Of a stretch of 64,000 nt of DNA, positions 35,867 through 43,633 are shown in pieces. The stretch's first letter is position 1. Every line of letters begins with the position of its first letter. Source of the DNA: Ancylomarina salipaludis (GTDB taxonomy: Bacteria > Bacteroidota > Bacteroidia > Bacteroidales > Marinifilaceae); assembly GCF_004122035.1 (NCBI RefSeq), contig NZ_SAXA01000007.1, positions 124,001-188,000 of the forward strand. The letters run 5' to 3'. The notes below the pieces were generated by a model. The model saw nothing but the letters and a program-made list of their open reading frames with translations. It was not told the origin of the DNA and ran no database searches. The position numbers were made by a program, and so were the translations under genes.

Positions 35867-37309
35867 ATGAAAACGCTTCTCAAAATCACAAGTCTGTTTG
35901 CACTGATTCTGACTTTTTCAATCTCTCAGTCAGTTGCGAATCCAACCGTAAAGGATAAAGATTTAACCAGCTCTATGAGATCAAGTTGGAATGCTGAAAA
36001 CATCAAAGTATCGACGCATGGTAAAATCAAATTCAATGATAACTATACCGATGTGATTAGCATTAGTGATGATGGCTATCTTAAAATAAGCATGGTTAGT
36101 TTTGGGATGAAACGCAAACTTTATTTCCGTTCAAACAATAACAAACTGGACAGACTTTATTTTGAAGGCAACAAACAAATCGATTTTGAACCTAAGGGAC
36201 GTGAGTGGATGGTTGAAGTTTTGCCTCATGTTGTTCGTAACTCGGGATTGGATTTGGAAAATCGCATCAATAAAATTTACCAAAAAGGAGGAATTGAAGC
36301 CTTCCTCTCTGAATTAAGAGAAACCGACAGCGATTATTTCAAATCACAAATGGTGAATTACCTGCTTAATAATAACCAACTCGATAAGAAAGAAAAACAA
36401 GAATTATTAGAGAAATTTCCTGCGTATATCGATTCGGATTATGAGTTATCGCAAATATTTAAAAATCACAGCGACGCTTTTATTGACGACAGTTTGCTTT
36501 CAAAGGAATTCTTTAATAGTCTGCACAAGGTTTCTTCTGATTATGAATTATCTCAAATATTAAATGCGGTATTCAAAAATAATAAACTAAACGAAACCAG
36601 TTTTGAGTTATTTATCTCAGCATTGAATAACATCGATTCTGACTTCGAAAAATCAAACCTTATTAAACTGGCTATTTCAGAGGGTAAAAACTCAAACTTC
36701 AAATTGGATCTGATTCTAAACAAAATCAATGACATTGATTCTGATTATGAAAAAGGCATTATTATCAAAACAGTCATTAATGAAAAACTATTTGATCTTG
36801 ATAACATTGATAAGATTATCGAAATAAGCAAAGGAATATCATCTGATTATGAGAATACTCAGATCATGAAAAACATGATAGAGCATGAAATGATAACACC
36901 TCAGAATAAAGAAAAATTCAAAGAAATGATGGATGATATCTCATCAGATTATTCCTATAAAGAAATATTAATGGACTTTATGAAATATGATAAGCTTGGA
37001 GATGAAGGCTTTGATTTTTTGATGGAGGCTTCTGAGAAAATTTCATCCTCATATGAGTTGAGCCAACTCTACAAAATGATGCTTAACAAAGAGGACTTGA
37101 CCACTAAACAACAAATTGAGTTGATTGAAAAATCAAGCAACATTTCATCTGACTACGAACACGCCTCTTTTCTTATGGAAGCTGTCGAAAAACTAGACCT
37201 TGATAACGAAAAAATTCAGGACGCATTAATAAAGTCAACTCAAGAAATAAACTCCGAATATGACTATGGCAGAATTATGAAAGCCATTTATTCTCATAAA
37301 CAAAATTAA
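35867..37309 (+). CDS. Secreted protein with ten SDYE-type helical repeats
   Basis: A 480-residue protein with a signal peptide (KITSLFALILTFSISQSVA). Residues about 35-130 form a beta-rich domain (FNDNYTDVISISDDGYLKISM). From about 150 to the end, ten repeats of some 35-37 residues each carry the core [I/V]-[D/S]-S-D-Y-E: ETDSDYFKSQ, IDSDYELSQ, VSSDYELSQ, IDSDFEKSN, IDSDYEKGI, ISSDYENTQ, ISSDYSYKE, ISSSYELSQ, ISSDYEHAS and INSEYDYGR. They should stack as a HEAT-like solenoid. I recall similar SDYE repeats behind BlaR1/M56-type proteins, but no such domain is present. The gene precedes a LytS/LytTR cluster, with a terminator between. Function unknown; a periplasmic binding scaffold is plausible. 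Confidence 0.72.
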   Translation: MKTLLKITSLFALILTFSISQSVANPTVKDKDLTSSMRSSWNAENIKVSTHGKIKFNDNYTDVISISDDGYLKISMVSFGMKRKLYFRSNNNKLDRLYFEGNKQIDFEPKGREWMVEVLPHVVRNSGLDLENRINKIYQKGGIEAFLSELRETDSDYFKSQMVNYLLNNNQLDKKEKQELLEKFPAYIDSDYELSQIFKNHSDAFIDDSLLSKEFFNSLHKVSSDYELSQILNAVFKNNKLNETSFELFISALNNIDSDFEKSNLIKLAISEGKNSNFKLDLILNKINDIDSDYEKGIIIKTVINEKLFDLDNIDKIIEISKGISSDYENTQIMKNMIEHEMITPQNKEKFKEMMDDISSDYSYKEILMDFMKYDKLGDEGFDFLMEASEKISSSYELSQLYKMMLNKEDLTTKQQIELIEKSSNISSDYEHASFLMEAVEKLDLDNEKIQDALIKSTQEINSEYDYGRIMKAIYSHKQN

Positions 37310-37340
37310 GATTTTCATAGTAAGTTTTCTAGTTTGTTAC

Positions 37341-37384
37341 ACTTCATGGCTTTACATTTACTAAAGCCATGAAGTTATTTTTAA
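37341..37384 (+). terminator. Strong terminator after the SDYE-repeat gene
   Basis: 14-bp perfect arms (ACTTCATGGCTTTA/TAAAGCCATGAAGT), 7-nt loop, T-rich tail. It isolates the repeat gene from the kinase genes. Confidence 0.9.
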
Positions 37385-37446
37385 ATTGAGTTCATTATTT
37401 GTTTCTCAATTTGTACCTTTCAAATATTCCAAACACTTACAATACA

Positions 37447-38496
37447 ATGTCGAAAAATTGGCGGTTCATCATTATTAGTCCAATCCTGGGAATACTTAGC
37501 TACATTCTTGTTTATTATAGTCAGATGGGTGATTTACCTTCCCTTCAAAAGGAATTTCTCTTATTCTTCATCTCAGCAGTTTTTGGATTATTAGCAGGTT
37601 TCTCCGCACTTGGGATGGGCGAACTGCTTAATAAACTTATCAGCTGGCAAAAGAAACCCAGCATCCGTTTTCTTTTACAATGCCTTAGTCTATTTATAAC
37701 AGGTTGTATTCTGATTGTCTTTTACCTTGAGCTTTTCGATATGATTATCCATACGGGAATGACTTACAAAACATTTTGGCTGGAGCATCAGGATGAATTT
37801 CTAAAAGCCTTACTAATCCTATTCATTTTCGTATTTATTTATACCAGCCTCGATTTTATGATCTTCTCTTTCAATGCTCTTAAAAAGGAAGAAATAAAGT
37901 CAGTAGAGATGATTAATAACCAAATGAATTTACAATTCAAAGCTCTAAAATCGCAACTTAATCCACATTTCCTATTTAACTCACTCAACACCATTTCGTC
38001 GCTACTTTATAAAGATGCCAAAAAAGCTGAGGAATTTATTCGAAAATTTGCTGAGAGTTATAGGTTTATTCTGGATCAGAACGATAAGGCTCTTATTCCT
38101 CTAAAAAAAGAATTGGCCTTTGTTGAAGCCTACAACTATATTCTTAGAATGCGATTTCAAGACTCGTACAAACTAAGTGTTGAATTACCTGAAATAGTTC
38201 AGAATAGCCTCGTACCACCCTTAAGTATTCAGATGCTGGTCGAGAATGCGATTAAGCACAACCTAATCTCTAAAAATTCGCCTTTAGAGGTTAAATTAAT
38301 CTGTGAAAACAACTACCTGCATGTTAGCAATAATATTAACCCTTTACGCAAACAAGCAGAATCATTTCAAATTGGAATCGAAAACATCAAGCAACGCTAT
38401 GCCTTTTTTACAAATGAAAATATCAAACTTGAAAAAACAGATTTCTTTACAGTAAGCTTACCTCTCATTACAAATAATAATCAGAACATGAACTAG
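37447..38496 (+). CDS. LytS-type sensor histidine kinase
   Basis: A 349-residue kinase using the ATG at 37447; an in-frame TTG at 37399 only adds an unlikely tail. Four transmembrane segments fill residues about 1-145. The His_kinase domain follows with the phosphoacceptor in QLNPHFLFNSLNTISSLLY (H174) and an intact N-box LVENAIKHN near 260-268, then GIENIKQRYAFF as the G-box region. There is no extracytoplasmic sensor domain, so the membrane part is the likely sensor. It is followed by a second, degenerate kinase and a LytTR regulator. Ligand unknown. Confidence 0.88.
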   Translation: MSKNWRFIIISPILGILSYILVYYSQMGDLPSLQKEFLLFFISAVFGLLAGFSALGMGELLNKLISWQKKPSIRFLLQCLSLFITGCILIVFYLELFDMIIHTGMTYKTFWLEHQDEFLKALLILFIFVFIYTSLDFMIFSFNALKKEEIKSVEMINNQMNLQFKALKSQLNPHFLFNSLNTISSLLYKDAKKAEEFIRKFAESYRFILDQNDKALIPLKKELAFVEAYNYILRMRFQDSYKLSVELPEIVQNSLVPPLSIQMLVENAIKHNLISKNSPLEVKLICENNYLHVSNNINPLRKQAESFQIGIENIKQRYAFFTNENIKLEKTDFFTVSLPLITNNNQNMN

Positions 38497-38552
38497 CAAA
38501 CCATAATATATTCTTATTCACTGGAAAATAAAACAGATATTAAGCCCATACA

Positions 38553-39596
38553 ATGAAAACCAAATACCTAAATCAATCCCTATACAGAATATTTGCACCC
38601 TTGGTTGCAGGTCTTTTTGTATACATACTGCTTCTTTTGGTATTCGACCGATTATCCGAAATTGTCAGTAATTTTCAACCTGACGAATTGGTCTTTCTTA
38701 TTGTAGTCAACTATATCTTATTTGAAACCTATCGCCTATGGATAAATACTTTTGAAAAAACGAAACGATTTGCTTCAACCCCCTGGATAAAAACAGGACT
38801 CATGTTTTCAGGAAGTTTCATTATCACCATTTCAGAGGTGTCAGCCTGTTTGTGGCTATATTTCAATTATTACATTGGCATGAGCAGCTTCGGCTCCCAA
38901 CTCATATCACTCCTTATTGTTTTTATTCTTGTCGGCATCCTCTTCCATCTATTCTACATCAGTATCACATTTCTTGACAAACAAAATTCTCTTCTCCTTC
39001 AGAAAGAAGATCTTAACCGAAAAAATATCAGATACGAACTTGAAGTCTTTAGAAATAAAATCAATCCTGATTTCTTGTATCATTCATTAGAAGGTATAAT
39101 CAGTCTGATCCGAAAAGATCAAATCGATCAGGCTGAAAAACACATCGATTATCTGGCACTGTTCTACCGTAGAATTCTTGGCAACCGTTATTCTGAAATT
39201 ATCAGCCTTGAGGATGAAATTAAAAAAGTTGAACACTATCAGGAAATTCAAAACTATTTGTATTCGGGAAACCTGCATATCGAATGGCAGCTGAAGCAAG
39301 ATGCAAAACAAATCATGATCGTTCCCAACACCATTTTGCAAAGTATCAATCTCATAGAGCAAACACAACTTGTGAATGCCAATAGCGAATTAAAGATCAG
39401 CATTGAAGAAGAAAAAAAATATATTTGTTTTAATTATAAATCGTCGGCGCGCTTGAAACGTGATATAAATCCTAAAACATTGCTAGACAACATTAACCAC
39501 AGCATCAGTTTTTACAGCAATCTAAAAGCAAGTTGTGTAGAAGACGGTATGCTAAGCCGGATCAAAATACCCAAAATTGAATTAGAAAATGATTAA
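38553..39596 (+). CDS. Degenerate LytS-like kinase (pseudokinase)
   Basis: A 347-residue paralogue of the preceding kinase: four membrane segments (about 12-30, 45-62, 82-105 and 115-140), then a His_kinase-like region. The phosphoacceptor motif NPHFLFNSLN is NPDFLYHSLE, so the His is Asp173. The N-box LVENAIKH is replaced by SINLIEQTQ and no G-box is seen. It should neither autophosphorylate nor bind ATP normally. It lies 56 bp after the active kinase and 72 bp before the regulator. It may heterodimerise with the active kinase and tune it. The loss of residues is read directly; the role is inferred. Confidence 0.8.
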   Translation: MKTKYLNQSLYRIFAPLVAGLFVYILLLLVFDRLSEIVSNFQPDELVFLIVVNYILFETYRLWINTFEKTKRFASTPWIKTGLMFSGSFIITISEVSACLWLYFNYYIGMSSFGSQLISLLIVFILVGILFHLFYISITFLDKQNSLLLQKEDLNRKNIRYELEVFRNKINPDFLYHSLEGIISLIRKDQIDQAEKHIDYLALFYRRILGNRYSEIISLEDEIKKVEHYQEIQNYLYSGNLHIEWQLKQDAKQIMIVPNTILQSINLIEQTQLVNANSELKISIEEEKKYICFNYKSSARLKRDINPKTLLDNINHSISFYSNLKASCVEDGMLSRIKIPKIELEND

Positions 39597-39668
39597 AGAA
39601 GATTCAATTTCGAAAAAACAATAACACAAAACATCCCTTTATAGGGAATCATAAAGTCATAATGCAGC

Positions 39669-40451
39669 ATGAAAGTCATTATAATTGAAGACGAAATTTT
39701 AGCCGCTGAAAAGCTTGAGCGTTTAATCAAAAAATACGATTCTAACATTCAGATAGTCGAAAGATTTGATTCGGTAACAGAATCGAGTATCTGGTTGGGA
39801 AACCCAGACAATAAAATCGATCTCATTTTTCTTGATATCCATTTAGTTGACGGGCTAAGCTTTGAAATTTTCAATCGCGTACAAGTTCAAACGCCAATTA
39901 TTTTCACAACGGCTTATAATGAATATGCTCTAAATGCTTTTAAGCTTAACAGCATAGACTACCTACTAAAACCTGTTAGCTTCGACAACTTATTTACCAG
40001 TATGAAAAAACTGGAAAATATGCGTGCTACACTTTCAACAGAATCCAAACTTAAGAATTTTGAAGATCTAAGCCAGGTTTTATCCAAAATTCAAAAAAAC
40101 TACAAGACCCGGTTCATGATTAAAGTTGGTGACAAACTTCGATCATTCACCTGCAACGAAATAGCTCTTTTCTATAGTGAAGGTCGGGATGTCTTTATAC
40201 TTCTTAATGAAGGCAAGCACTACATTATCGACTATAAAATGGAAGAATTGCAAGACCTTTTAAACCCAAAAGAATTTTTCCGTATTGGTCGATCCTTTAT
40301 AGTCAACATTAATGCCATTTCAGGTGTAAACATACATTCCAACTCAAGGCTTAAAGTCAAACTCAATCAAGATTCCGATAAAGATCTTATTGTATCGCGT
40401 GAAAAAGTCAATGACTTTAAAGATTGGTTTAGCGGGAACCAAAGAGATTAG
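39669..40451 (+). CDS. LytTR-family response regulator
   Basis: A 260-residue regulator. The receiver (about 1-120) has acidic residues E7/D8, phosphoacceptor D56 (LIFLDIHLVDG), T in FTTAYNEYALNAF and K in DYLLKPVSFDN. The LytTR DNA-binding domain occupies about 145-255 (KTRFMIKVGDKLRSFTCNEIALFYSEG, FFRIGRSFIVNINAISGVN). It would take phosphate from the LytS-type kinase upstream. A strong terminator follows, and beyond it lies the CAAACG/CGTTTG repeat region in front of a small secreted protein, a possible target. Confidence 0.93.
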   Translation: MKVIIIEDEILAAEKLERLIKKYDSNIQIVERFDSVTESSIWLGNPDNKIDLIFLDIHLVDGLSFEIFNRVQVQTPIIFTTAYNEYALNAFKLNSIDYLLKPVSFDNLFTSMKKLENMRATLSTESKLKNFEDLSQVLSKIQKNYKTRFMIKVGDKLRSFTCNEIALFYSEGRDVFILLNEGKHYIIDYKMEELQDLLNPKEFFRIGRSFIVNINAISGVNIHSNSRLKVKLNQDSDKDLIVSREKVNDFKDWFSGNQRD

Positions 40452-40478
40452 ACAAAACAAACATCAGAATATACAAGT

Positions 40479-40534
40479 TGCGACTGTTTATGAGAATCAG
40501 AATCTGTTCTTTCATAAACAATCGCATTTTTTTT
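40479..40534 (+). terminator. Terminator of the kinase-regulator operon
   Basis: 15-bp arms (TGCGACTGTTTATGA/TCATAAACAATCGCA, one mismatch), a long loop and T8. Confidence 0.9.
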
Positions 40535-40703
40535 ATTCCGGATCGTCTATTTTTTAAAACTTATGGTCAAAAAATTTCCTTATCATTCAACTTTTCTCAT
40601 AAACTGACGTTTTAGGCCCTTCCCCACATTTTACGAAAACGTTATCATAATTGGCAAACTGAACAAACAAATCTATTAATGATAATTTTCTTTAATAATC
40701 TTC

Positions 40704-40851
40704 TCAAACGCAAACATTTTCGGGGCTTCCCGAAACCGTTTGAAATGAAAATAATTGCATTTTCATTACTACTACCCCATTTTATCTGGATCTATTCTAA
40801 AAATACTTCCTAGATTTACAATGTCAAACGAAACCACTTAAAGCGTTTGAC
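40704..40851 (+). promoter_or_regulatory. CAAACG/CGTTTG inverted-repeat array upstream of the small secreted gene
   Basis: Two dyads of the same half-site. Dyad A has CAAACG at 40705-40710 and CGTTTG at 40737-40742, with a nested perfect hairpin TTTCGGG-GCTT-CCCGAAA (40718-40735). Dyad B has GTCAAACG (40823-40830) and CGTTTGAC (40844-40851), only 36 bp before the ATG. A near-consensus -7 element TAGATTTA lies at 40811-40818 between them. The 435-bp gap 40452-40886 otherwise holds only the upstream terminator. A two-site operator around the promoter is likely; the regulator is not known. Confidence 0.5.
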
Positions 40852-40886
40852 GATACAATTAATTATTAACTAAAATTTTTATTAAG

Positions 40887-41297
40887 ATGAGAAATTTAAA
40901 ATTACAATTAAGAGGCTTGGCACTCGTTGCCCTATTCGTTTTAAGTCTGAGTTCTGCTTTTGCTGGTGGGCACCTTCGTATCAACCCGTATTTAAACACC
41001 GATTATTCTATCGTGTCTATATTAAACCCATCAGAAACTGATGCACGATTGAAAATTTACGATGAAGCAGGTAATATTTACTATAGCCAAGTAATCGAAG
41101 CTGAATCTAACTCACAAAAACTATTCGACCTTTCACATTTGGAAGATGGTGCATACAGCTTGGTGTTAGTGAGTGAAAACTCAAGAGTAGAGGAAACATT
41201 TCTGGTTGAATCAAAAAAACTTGTTGTTACTGAAAACAATATGCAAATTGCCGAGAATAGAACCCAAAACTCAAAAAGCTATGCCTTCAAAAAGTAA
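40887..41297 (+). CDS. Small secreted protein (DUF3244-like)
   Basis: A 136-residue protein with a signal peptide ending SSAFA. The mature part reads as a single beta-sandwich: LRINPYLNTDYSIVSILNPSETDARLKIYDEAGNIYYSQ is split over residues about 29-67, then the turn LEDGAYSLVLVSENSRVEETFLV. This is the shape of DUF3244/secretion-tail-like domains in Bacteroidota, but no type IX sorting sequence is obvious, and the C-terminus ends in SYAFKK. Its start lies downstream of two large inverted repeats, so it appears tightly regulated. Function unknown. Confidence 0.68.
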   Translation: MRNLKLQLRGLALVALFVLSLSSAFAGGHLRINPYLNTDYSIVSILNPSETDARLKIYDEAGNIYYSQVIEAESNSQKLFDLSHLEDGAYSLVLVSENSRVEETFLVESKKLVVTENNMQIAENRTQNSKSYAFKK

Positions 41298-41342
41298 AGA
41301 TTCAGATTCCTGCTGTGTTTGTATAAAACACCAATATTTAAG

Positions 41343-41383
41343 TAAGTGTATCCCTCAACAATAAGAGATACACTTATTTTTTT
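41343..41383 (+). terminator. Terminator of the small secreted gene
   Basis: TAAGTGTATC/GATACACTTA with 14-nt loop and T7. Confidence 0.9.
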
Positions 41384-41493
41384 ACCCATTTTTTCGCACT
41401 CACTCCACAATTGCTATGCATAAGTCAATAACGGTATATTATCCAACACATCTCAAGTGGGTGTTTATCACTTTTTAGTCTCCCATTTTTTGC

Positions 41494-41501
41494 TATTTTT
41501 G
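41494..41501 (+). promoter_or_regulatory. Candidate -7 element for the C69 dipeptidase gene
   Basis: TATTTTTG fits TAnnTTTG and lies 117 bp before the chosen ATG. No matching TTTG was seen at the -33 position. Confidence 0.4.
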
Positions 41502-41618
41502 TACAAATTCATTCGGTTTTGATGTTTTTTTAAAGTATCACAACCTGTTGAATATTAACAAATGCATTATTACAAAAAACAAATATTAACTGTCTTTAGA
41601 CCAGCTAAAACAATTAGA

Positions 41619-43331
41619 ATGAAAAAGTTATCAATTTTCGCATCACTATTCATGTTGCTAGCTATTTTTACAGCTTCAACAGCCAGTGCATGTACCAATT
41701 ACCTAGTTACCAGAGGTGCTAGTGCCGATGGTTCTAACATGATTACCTATGCGGCAGACTCACACGTTTTATATGGTGAGCTTTACTTCCGTCCTGCTGC
41801 TGATTGGGCAGAAGGCACTATGATTGATGTTTATGAGTGGGATACTGGAAAATACTTAGGTCAGATTCCTCAGGTTGCTCACACTTACTCTGTGGTAGGT
41901 AATATGAATGAATTCCAGTTGGCTATTGGTGAAACCACTTGGGGTGGTGTTGAACAATTGGGTTCTCAGGAAGGTGCACTTATCGATTATGGTAGCCTGA
42001 TATATCTAACTCTGCAACGTGCTAAATCTGCTCGTGAAGCGATTAAAGTTATGACTGAGTTGGTGGAAACCTATGGCTACTATAGCTCAGGTGAATCTTT
42101 CTCCATTTCTGATAAAGATGAGGTTTGGATTCTGGAGATGATTGGTAAAGGTAACGGCGAAAAAGGTGCTGTTTGGGCTGCTCGTATGATTCCTGACGGT
42201 TACGTTAGTGGACACGCTAATCACGCACGTATCACCCAATTCCCTCTTGAAGGAAAAACATCCATTTCATCTGATAAGATGGATAAGATTTTCAATCCTG
42301 AAATCGTTAATGTTTATGCTAAGGATATGATCTCTTTTGCCAAAGAAAAAGGTCTTTACCCTAAAGATGGTAAAAACAAAAATTTCAGTTTTTCTGATTC
42401 TTATGGTCCTGTAGATTTCGGTGGTGCTCGTTACTGCGAAATGCGTGTTTGGACATTCTTCAACCGTGTAAGCAAGGATATGGACAAGCATTTCGATTAT
42501 GCAAAAGGAAATATCAAACTTGACAAAAAAGGATATGCGACTAACCGTATGCCTCTTTGGATTAAGCCGGACCATAAAGTTGAACTTTCGGAGCTTAAGG
42601 ATGCCATGAGAGATCACCTTGAAGGAACTGAATTAGATATGTCAAAAGATATGGGTGCTGGTCCTTATGGTAACCCTTACCGTTGGAGACCATTAACATG
42701 GGAAGTTGACGGCGTAACTTATTGCAACGAGCGTGCTACTGCAACTCAACAAACAGGTTTCTCTTTCGTTGCTCAGTCTCGTAACTGGTTACCAGATGCT
42801 GTAGGTGGAATCAACTGGTTTGGTGTAGACGACGCTGCTTCAACAGTTTATTTCCCAATGTATTGCTCAGCAACTCGTGTTCCTAAATCATTTGCTGTAG
42901 GTAATGGTAAAATGATGGATTTCACTAATAAGTCTGCATTCTGGGTATTCAACCAGGTAACTAACTTTGCTTACACACGTTACTCAGAAATTCACCCAGA
43001 AATTAGAGCGAAACAAGTTGAGCTTGAAGCTAAATACCAAAATTTCACTAAGATCATCGATATGGCTGCTGAAGGCATGTTTAAAGCTGACAAAGCTGCT
43101 GCTATCGAGTTCTTAACAGATTTCTCTTGTAACCAAGGTGATAACCTGACAAACGAGTGGAGAGAATTCTATGGTTATTTATTTGCTAAGTTTATGGATG
43201 GTAACATCAAAACGAAGGATGGTAACAAGCAGAATCCTAAAATGAGACAACCAGGTTATAGCGAAAAATGGAAAAGAGCTGTAGCAAACGATACTGGCGA
43301 CCAACTAAAAGTTAAAGGTGCTTCTCATTAA
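41619..43331 (+). CDS. C69-family dipeptidase (secreted Ntn hydrolase)
   Basis: A 570-residue member of peptidase family C69 (PepD-like). The start at 41619 is preferred over an in-frame ATG at 41562 because it opens a clean signal peptide MKKLSIFASLFMLLAIF...ASA followed by Cys25. Signal cleavage exposes that Cys as the N-terminal nucleophile: CTNYLVTRGASADGSN is the family's signature start. Other blocks include NEFQLAIGETTWGG, GESFSISDKDEVWILEMIGKG, GYVSGHANHARITQFP and the ARYCEMRVWTFFNRV region. It should cleave dipeptides in the periplasm or outside. Monocistronic with a terminator. Confidence 0.93.
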   Translation: MKKLSIFASLFMLLAIFTASTASACTNYLVTRGASADGSNMITYAADSHVLYGELYFRPAADWAEGTMIDVYEWDTGKYLGQIPQVAHTYSVVGNMNEFQLAIGETTWGGVEQLGSQEGALIDYGSLIYLTLQRAKSAREAIKVMTELVETYGYYSSGESFSISDKDEVWILEMIGKGNGEKGAVWAARMIPDGYVSGHANHARITQFPLEGKTSISSDKMDKIFNPEIVNVYAKDMISFAKEKGLYPKDGKNKNFSFSDSYGPVDFGGARYCEMRVWTFFNRVSKDMDKHFDYAKGNIKLDKKGYATNRMPLWIKPDHKVELSELKDAMRDHLEGTELDMSKDMGAGPYGNPYRWRPLTWEVDGVTYCNERATATQQTGFSFVAQSRNWLPDAVGGINWFGVDDAASTVYFPMYCSATRVPKSFAVGNGKMMDFTNKSAFWVFNQVTNFAYTRYSEIHPEIRAKQVELEAKYQNFTKIIDMAAEGMFKADKAAAIEFLTDFSCNQGDNLTNEWREFYGYLFAKFMDGNIKTKDGNKQNPKMRQPGYSEKWKRAVANDTGDQLKVKGASH

Positions 43332-43355
43332 TAGAGAACTCATCAATAAGAATAT

Positions 43356-43386
43356 AAAAAGGAAGCTACGGCTTCCTTTTTTTTTA
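43356..43386 (+). terminator. Terminator of the C69 dipeptidase gene
   Basis: AAAAGGAAGC/GCTTCCTTTT with T run. The gap 43387-43633 that follows shows nothing else recognisable. Confidence 0.88.
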
Positions 43387-43633
43387 CTCAAAATTCAACT
43401 CCATCTATCAGGATCAGTATAAAACCTGCTTATTAAACAAATACATTCCGTCCACTTATCACTACAGATATCCTATGAAGATATATTTTGTTTATGACTA
43501 TGAATTGATTATTTTAATAAGCATTAAATTTCATATTGAGAAATATGATCATATAAGTCGAACACATAATAAAAAATCCTCAATAGATTGTAATATAAGT
43601 GTATCAAAACGATTCTTAAACAAGTAACTATAG

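Noticed and set aside
38553-39596. Degenerate kinase as a pseudogene
   Set aside because: The frame is intact over 347 codons with conserved membrane helices and spacing; it looks like a maintained pseudokinase and not a decaying gene.
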